DNA of 64,000 nucleotides from Manihot esculenta (Eukaryota > Streptophyta > Magnoliopsida > Malpighiales > Euphorbiaceae). Both the position numbers and the translations under genes were made by a program. Below are positions 58,023 to 64,000 of this stretch, piece by piece. The notes under the pieces were generated by a model. The model ran no database searches. It had not been told where the DNA came from and was given only the letters and a program-made list of their open reading frames with translations. Position 1 is the first letter of the stretch; each line of letters opens with the position of its first letter. The stretch covers positions 16,307,051 to 16,371,050 of the forward strand of contig NC_035172.2 of NCBI RefSeq assembly GCF_001659605.2. Direction: 5' to 3'.

Positions 58023-58500
58023 GCCTTGATCAAGAGGATCGCACCATGCACACCACACCCAGGGGAGTACTCAGTTTCCTTTGTTTTTTTATGTTTCTTA
58101 TACATTGAGGACAATGCATGATTTAAGTGTGGGGGTGCATATATCTGAATTTTTACTTTTAAGTTTATTTTTGCTTTAATCTCTAGTTTGCTTTAATCTC
58201 TAGTTTGCTTGCATTAGGAAAAATTTTTCATTTTATGCTTTCAATAAAACACACACAACCATAACCTTCTTCTTCTTTTTGTTTTGCTCTACTCAAACTG
58301 ATGAACTATGTTAGATGAGTTTTTCTTTCCATGACCCCATTGATGTGATAACTCTTTAAACTTATATTGAATCAATTGCAGTGAGTTGTATTCATGTTTG
58401 AGAATTGCCTTTTGAATTGAATCTTTGAGTTTGCTATGGTGAAAAATATATTGATGACCCTCAATTGATTGAGAATAAATTAAACTTGTGTGAATGAACT
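58023..58500 (+). other. Athila-type 3' region with internal hairpin and polypurine-like tract
   Basis: 58101-58120 has CATTG-AGGA-CAATG, followed by TTTAAGTGTGGGGGTG (58122-58137). This resembles the true 3' hairpin and polypurine tract at 61313-61353. The rest is non-coding and T-rich, with a GCTTTAATCTCTAGTTT direct repeat near 58174-58208. Ends at GAACT (58496-58500), the left target site of the solo LTR. Confidence 0.7.
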
Positions 58501-60838
58501 TGTAATACCCGGCTAGACTCCGGTATCGGAATTTCTACCGTCCGGTGGAATCTCGGATGTCGGAGACCTCTAGAAGGGTAAAACCATGTTTTCATGAAAT
58601 GTTTTAATGTTTTTGATGATTTTAAGTAAAGAGGAAATGAGTTTTTGAATAAAAACACCCTTAGAGGAAAACTCAGGTTCGGCCGCCGAAACTCAAAGTT
58701 CGGCCGCCGAACATGCATGCATTTCGGGCGTGCTTTAGGCCCCCGAAGGCATAAGTGAGGGAAGTCCAGGTTCGGCCGCCGAACCTCAAGTTCGGCTGCC
58801 GAACATGGCATGCATGCGGAGGCACGTTCGGCCCCCGAACGTGGCCTGGCCAGCCACTATAAAAGGGTCCCTTAGCCGAAACCGGGCGAGCTTTTCCCCA
58901 TTTTCGGCCAAGGTGAGCTCTCCGCCGTCCCTCACCAATCTTTGGTGTTTTTCCTCTAGATCTTTCAAGATTTTCATCTGTTTTAACTTTGTTTTGAAGA
59001 TTTGAGCTTTTGAGCAAAATTTTGGAGCTTAGAGGTTCAAGAACCCACTCTCTCCCACCTCCGAGTTTTAGGTCGTCTCTCTCTCTATCTTCAAGAGGTA
59101 AGAGCCGATCTTAAGCTCATTGTATGTTTTAAGTAAGTTTTAAGTAGATCTATGGGGGTAGAATACATGTTTAGGTTATGGTTATGTTTATGGGTATAAA
59201 TGTATGTTCATGAACAATGTGGCTTGTAAATGTATGTTTGATGTGTTGTAGTTGGGGTTTAAGGTAGCTTGAGACCCCTAGGAGCTTGTATGCATGTTTT
59301 GGTTGAGCTAAATGCATGTTGGTTTGAGTTTGGAGGCATTTGTGCATGTTTGAACCAAGTTTCTGCCCTTTTGGGAGAAACCAGGTTCGGCAGCCGAAGG
59401 GACTTTCGGCCGCCGAACCCTCTTGTGGAGGCAGCCTTCAGCTGCCGAAGCTTGCCCCCGAAAGGAGACTTTCGTCTCTGTCTGGGAGTTTCGGCCGCCG
59501 AAGGTGCCGCCGAATATGCATGAGTTTCGCCTCTGTTTGGGAGTTTCGGCTGCCGAAGGTGCCGCCGAACCTGCCTGACTTTCGGCTCTGGAGGGACTTT
59601 CGGCCGCCGAACCTGCCGCCGAAAGTGCCCTGACCAGCCTTCTTTTGCATGTTTTGCATGATTGTTTCATGATGTTCTAGGGGGTTTTTGGGGAGTAGTT
59701 TAGAGTTATGTTCATGTTTGGTTGGTCCCTCATTTGAGTCCACCTGTGTAGGTTCGGACCCGAGGAACCGAGGACCCCAGCAGTGAGTTCAGCTGCTTCT
59801 GAGTCAGTAGAGTTTCAGCTAGAGGTGAGTAGAATAACTCTTATGCTTTTAAATAATAAACCCATTTTAGCATGATTCACGCATCATGAATGCCATGAGA
59901 TATTTTAGGTTGTTTGCATTAGAAATCACGAATATGTTGCATTGCATAATATGTTGATGATGTGGATGAATGTTGAATGATCCTTTAGTCCTCGTATGTT
60001 ATGATATGACGATGATACGGTACGAAAGACCAGTGAGGCCCATTCTACGCCCCTGGCACTATGTAAGAGAAAGACCAGTGAGGCCCATTCTACGCCCCTG
60101 GCATTATGGAATGTTATGTCATGCTATGTTATGATTATGTAAGAGAAAGACCAGTGAGGCCCATTCTACGCCCCTGGCACAGTTGGAACATGTAGAGGAC
60201 TATAGGTGACAAATTCATCCTTGATGTGATTAGCTGTGATGTGATGCATTTCATGTTATCATATGTTTCAAATGTTTTATTATTCTGCTCACTGGGCTCT
60301 AGTAGCTCACCCCTTTTCCCTAATCCCCCAGGATTGCAGGTACGGGCTAGACAGAGAAGTCAAGAAGAGTAAAGTCTTGTAATTGTAATAGTTAGAAAGT
60401 GGACATGATGAATTGTAAGATGATGTAAAAGTTATGATTAGTTATGTCATGTATATGTTGATTATGAGATTGAGGTTTAGAAGTTGTGCTTGACCCTATG
60501 GATATTGTAATCCCTTTTGATACATGATCTTAATGTTTATTGATGACTATGTTTAGCCAACTCAACACATGTTATGCCACCCATTGGGGGCATTGATGAG
60601 ATCCCACAGAGGGGTTAAGTTTATGATTATAGCTATGTTCAGTGCATGCACAGGTTGAGTTTGGTGTATGAGAAAAAGAATGAAAGAAAAGTTTTAATTT
60701 TTATATATGTTGTTGATCATGTATGGGATTAAGCAGGTTCACAGGATGTATGTTAGGCTTGCTACGGGTCCCGGTGGCCTTAAGTCGACCCGGATCCTAG
60801 CGCCGGTAGCGGTCCGATTTTCGGGTCGTTACAGAATT
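58496..60838 (+). mobile_element. Tekay solo LTR (plus) inside the Athila-type element
   Basis: LTR 58501-60833 (2333 bp), TGTAATACCCGG to TCGGGTCGTTACA, flanked by GAACT (58496-58500) and GAATT (60834-60838), a TSD with one mismatch. TATA CTATAAAAGG at about 58857-58866, 13-mers upstream at about 58678-58800, leader cluster about 59385-59630, hairpin modules about 60028-60180. It is closest to element 1 and the 41265 solo LTR. Frames such as 59308-59670 are LTR sequence, not genes. Confidence 0.9.
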
Positions 60839-61353
60839 TAATGTGACTTGATTTAGCAATTGGTGTTGATTTGCCCAAATCATTGAGAGAAAGAAAATTT
60901 AGCAAAGGCAAAGACCTCAAAAGCACAATTCAAAAATTGTTTCAATGGTCAAAAGACTATGAACAAGGCTAGTAGCCACTTGGATAGGTGACCAACTGAA
61001 AATATAAACCATGACATCAAAAATAGGTTGGTGACCTTTCCAAGCAAGATCTAAAGTACAAAAGCCTGAATAAAGTACTTCAAGGTAAGGGCAAGTCAAT
61101 CCAAAAGCTAGAAAAAGTCTTAACAAATTAATGTGCATGTCTCTCTTAAGGAAAACAAATCCTAGCCATGGTAAGCAAAGGGAAACAAGGAAAAGAGGTA
61201 AGTAATCTTCATGCATATATTCTTCACTGCAATGCTTCAAAATAGGTGTCTTGAGTAAGAGCTTAAGTGGAAATAAGGATCTAGAGTAAGAAAGCTTATC
61301 TGACTATGTTTATTTGCTTGAGGACAAGCAAAAAAGCTAAGTGTGGGGGTATT
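60839..61353 (+). other. Athila-type 3' end: non-coding, hairpin, polypurine tract
   Basis: No coding evidence (a 107-aa minus frame at 60917-61240 is treated as chance). TTTGCTTG-AGGA-CAAGCAAA (61313-61332) is an inverted repeat just before AGTGTGGGGGTATTT, the tract next to the 3' LTR, an arrangement characteristic of Athila-type elements. Confidence 0.8.
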
Positions 61354-63081
61354 TGATAGAACATATTTTAGTCCTTTTTATCTTGATATTAATGATGATT
61401 ATTTACGTGATTTCTGCTTAATTTAGTGTTCTTGGCATTGTTTTGCAGAAAATGGTGTAAAAGGACACTTTGGAGAAAATACCCCTAAAACTGCCTTATT
61501 TGGAGCAAAGGAGAGCAAGCCTGCCAAGTTAAAATCAAGTCAAACTAAATATGGAAAGTTCTAAATAAGGAAAGTGGCAAAGAAGGAAAGAACATTCAGC
61601 CAAAGCAATTTGAAATTCGAATTTCAAATCAGCAAGTTGCCTTTTCTTTATTCTAGAAGCCACATCTCAGGCTGCCATAATTGAAGAGCCAAAGAAGGAA
61701 AGTATTTTGAAATTCAAATCTCCAAGATTCATATTCAGATATTGGATTTCAAGATCCCCCTTATTAAGGAAAGAAAATCCAAAGATCACATGTTTCCTAC
61801 TTAGTGCCATGCACATTCAAAATTCAAAAGGAGTCTCCACTTTCCTCTTTAGTGAATGGGCAGCCTCCAAAAACGTGGGCAGCCTCTTGGACACACCTTG
61901 GGCAGTATCTTGAAGACCTTGGACAGTAATTAAAAGACCAAAGAGCCCCCCACTTGCAATTCAAGACATGCTCCACGTTTTTCCCTTCACACATGCACAT
62001 AGAAGGCACATGTTGGACCAAGGGCACTTTGGGCAGCCTCTAAAAGACTCATGGACTGCTATGAAACCCTAGGCAGCCTCCCAAGACATATTTAAAGCCT
62101 TCAAGAAGCCTAGAAGAGGTGGAATTCATCCTCCCAAATTCGGCCAAGCAAGGGCAGCCCCTTCTCCACCTTAGTTTTTCATCTTCTTGCTTTCTTTTCA
62201 TCTATTTTCTGTTTTGGTTCAGCCATGAGTGGCTGAAACCCTTTTCTAGTTGAGGATTGGTTGAAACTAAGGTTGTTTAAAGGGTTGTGAGATCTGAATA
62301 GAAACTTTTGTCTTTGATTTTATTCAATATTCATGCAATTGATGCTTAATTCTAAGATTGCTTTGTTGTTTTGATCAAATTGGCCACTTGATTCTTGATT
62401 GCAAAGTTAATTGATTGTTGGATTAGGATATTTTTTAGTCCGTAATTGCTGGAAATATTCTGTCCATAGAACACTTGGTGTAAAAATCCAAGGAATTGCA
62501 TGATCTAACATCATCTCATGCGTTTGAGTAGTTAGGGTTTGGATCTTTCTTGTTCTTCATGCAATTGGCAATTGTTTTGATGCCTATGGCCCAAGGACGT
62601 TCCTTGGCAATTTGTTGATTAGTAATTGGTTAGAGGACGTTCCTTAATCAGTTTGTTTATAAGGAAAGACATGGTGGTGAGAAGCGTCTTCCACCCCCAT
62701 AACCAACCTATTGAATCAATCAAGATAACCATGTTTCAATGATCAACCCAAACAACCAAAGTGGATCCATATCTTCAACTAGACCTTTCTCTTATTGATT
62801 TCTCTCTTATTTTAGATTACTTGCTGTTTCAATTACTTTTAATAGTTGTTAGTCAAATCATCTCAAAACCCCCCTTTTTACTTTTCTTGCACTTTATCTT
62901 TGTTCTACTTTCAATAACTTGCATTCACTTGTGCTTTCAATTAGTTCTATTGGTCTTGATTGAGATAAATAAATAAGTAATCAATTCTCTGTGGATTCGA
63001 TCCTTCACCACTATCTGCAGTTGTGAATTGTAGGTAACCAAGAAGGTTATTTTTGACCGGCTTCGACAACCGCTCCTGTCA
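61354..63081 (+). repeat. Athila-type 3' LTR
   Basis: 1728 bp, partner of 54657-56384. Differences are mostly C/T or A/G (for example TTTACATG/TTTACGTG, GGATAGTAA/GGACAGTAA). Followed by TSD GTAAA (63082-63086). Confidence 0.93.
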
Positions 63082-63086
63082 GTAAA

Positions 63087-64000
63087 ATTATATTTTTATG
63101 AAATGTTTTTACACGTTTTTATGGTTTTAATGAAGAAAGAAATTGAGTTTTGAAAGAAAAGACCAAGAGGGAAAATGCCAGGTTCGGCCGCTGAACCTTA
63201 AGTTCGGCCGCCAAACATTGGCCTCTTGCGGAGGCACCTTTGGCCCCCGAAGGTGGTTTGGCCAGCCACCTATAAAGGGCCCCATGTCCGAAAATGGGCG
63301 AGTTTTCTCTCTCTATTTTCAGGCATAGGTGAGATTTTGCCTTCCTTTGTTCGATTTTGTGTTTTCCTTCAATTTCTTCAAGTTTTAATGAGTTTTTACT
63401 TGGTTTTTAAAGATTTTGAGCTAAAGATCAAGTTTTTGAAGCTTGGAGACCCCGAAGCTCGATTTCTCCCAATCTCTAAGTTAGAAATCGCATCTCCTCT
63501 CGATCTTCAAAAGGTAAGTGTAGATCCTTCTCGTCTTTTATGTTTTAAGTAAGTTTTGAGGGATTTGAAGGGTGTTGGATGCATGTTTAGAGTAGATGGA
63601 TAATGTTAGGATTTATGTTAGTTAAATGATAAATGTATGCTTAAATGTGATGTTTGTTGGGGTATAGGTTAGTTTTATGCCCCTATATACTTGGAAATGT
63701 GTTTATGCTTGTTTTAGAATAGTTGAATGCATGTTGGGAAGTTGGGATGGCTGAATGAGGGATGGCAAAATCGGGTTTTGCCACTCAGAAGAATCCAGGT
63801 TCGGCCGTCGAAGCAAGGTTCGGCCGCCGAACCTGCCAGGGAAGGCAGTTTAGGCCGCCTAAACTCGCCTCCGAAAGTTTGAACTTTCGGCTCTGGAGGG
63901 GAGTTTTGACCGTCGAACTTGCCCCTAAAAGTGGGTGACTTTCGGCCGCCGAACCTGCCGCCGAAAGTGCCCTGTCCAGCCTTCATTTGCATGTTTTCTA
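63087..64000 (+). repeat. Gypsy C LTR, part 2 (runs off the window)
   Basis: Continues the LTR begun at 54554. 13-mer-like motifs upstream of the TATA box (about 63182-63215, partly decayed), TATA CTATAAAGG at about 63269, donor-like AAAGGTAAGTG (about 63511), and the leader cluster of TTCGGCCGCCGAA variants (63797-63965). The window ends before the second donor-like site, so the LTR length and right flank are unknown. Confidence 0.85.

Larger units (their letters stand above)
54657..63081 (+). mobile_element. Non-autonomous Athila-type element with nested solo LTR
   Basis: LTRs 54657-56384 and 61354-63081, both 1728 bp, TGATAGAACAT to CTCCTGTCA, flanked by GTAAA (54652-54656 and 63082-63086). 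tRNA-Asp primer site TGGCGCCGTTGCCGGGGA at 56390-56407; polypurine tract GTGTGGGGGTATTT at 61341-61353. The interior has a gag-like frame with stops and one further frame but no protease, RT or integrase. Without the solo LTR (58501-60833) it is about 6.1 kb, so it must have used enzymes from a full Athila element. The two LTRs differ at about 20-25 sites by eye, mostly transitions, so it is older than elements 2 and 3. Confidence 0.93.

Noticed and set aside
60917..61240. 107-aa minus-strand frame in the Athila-type 3' region
   Set aside because: No recognisable motif, antisense to the element and next to its polypurine tract; most likely chance.
1..64000. Host protein-coding genes, captured gene fragments or biosynthetic genes
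   Set aside because: All long frames match retrotransposon gag or pol motifs, or lie in LTRs. I could not recognise any cellular protein domain; a protein database search of each interval would settle it.

Overview
This window is plant (angiosperm) nuclear heterochromatin made almost entirely of nested LTR retrotransposons. I find no cellular gene, no structural RNA gene and no prokaryotic feature. The evidence for a plant is the set of lineages present: Tekay/Del-type chromoviruses (Ty3/gypsy) with a C-terminal chromodomain and an initiator-Met tRNA primer site, Athila-type elements with a tRNA-Asp primer site, a Tat-like gag remnant, and decayed Ty1/copia elements. The species cannot be determined from the sequence alone.

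Layout. 1-1993: leader, primer site and LTR of a minus-strand Athila-type element whose body lies left of the window, inserted in or beside a decayed Tat-like gag (1994-3400, minus; candidate LTR about 3517-4073). 4074-5620: AT-rich sequence with a 72-bp tandem duplication. About 5620-16932: an old copia element (copia A, plus). It is interrupted by Tekay element 1 (6027-14294, minus, TSD TAAAC), which has lost most of gag and the integrase C-terminus. From 16933: a second copia (copia B, plus) inserted in copia A and running, in pieces, to 54553.

Copia B is split by an Athila solo LTR (18639-20044, TSD GTTAT), by an old Tekay-like element, gypsy B (20206-43796, minus, TSD ACTCA), and by Tekay element 3 (44142-54335, plus, TSD AAAAT). 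Gypsy B itself contains Tekay element 2 (21478-31671, minus, TSD CCTTC) and two solo LTRs (33898-36229 minus, TSD ATAGC; 41265-43513 plus, TSD ATTCA). At 54554 copia B is broken again by a Tekay-like LTR (gypsy C, running off the window). That LTR is split by a non-autonomous Athila-type element (54657-63081, TSD GTAAA), which in turn carries a Tekay solo LTR (58501-60833). The nest is five levels deep.

Elements 2 and 3 are both exactly 10,194 bp with 2,424-bp LTRs. They are nearly identical, lie in opposite orientation and have different target-site duplications. Each keeps one uninterrupted gag-pol frame with protease, RT, RNase H, integrase and chromodomain motifs intact, so they look young and possibly still competent. 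All other coding remnants are broken.

The most interesting non-coding signals are in the Tekay LTRs: (i) a conserved set of splice-site-like sequences suggesting two introns inside the LTR leader and an acceptor just before the gag ATG; (ii) clusters of the 13-mer TTCGGCCGCCGAA (containing the GCC-box core GCCGCC), one just upstream of the TATA box; (iii) the same 13-mer repeated in the coding part of the unrelated Athila-type element; (iv) a thrice-repeated hairpin with covarying stem bases; and (v) the right end of gypsy B, where an inverted copy of the opposite LTR terminus replaces the expected end although the TSD is intact. Repeat boundaries were read by eye; the matching TSDs and matching LTR lengths support them.
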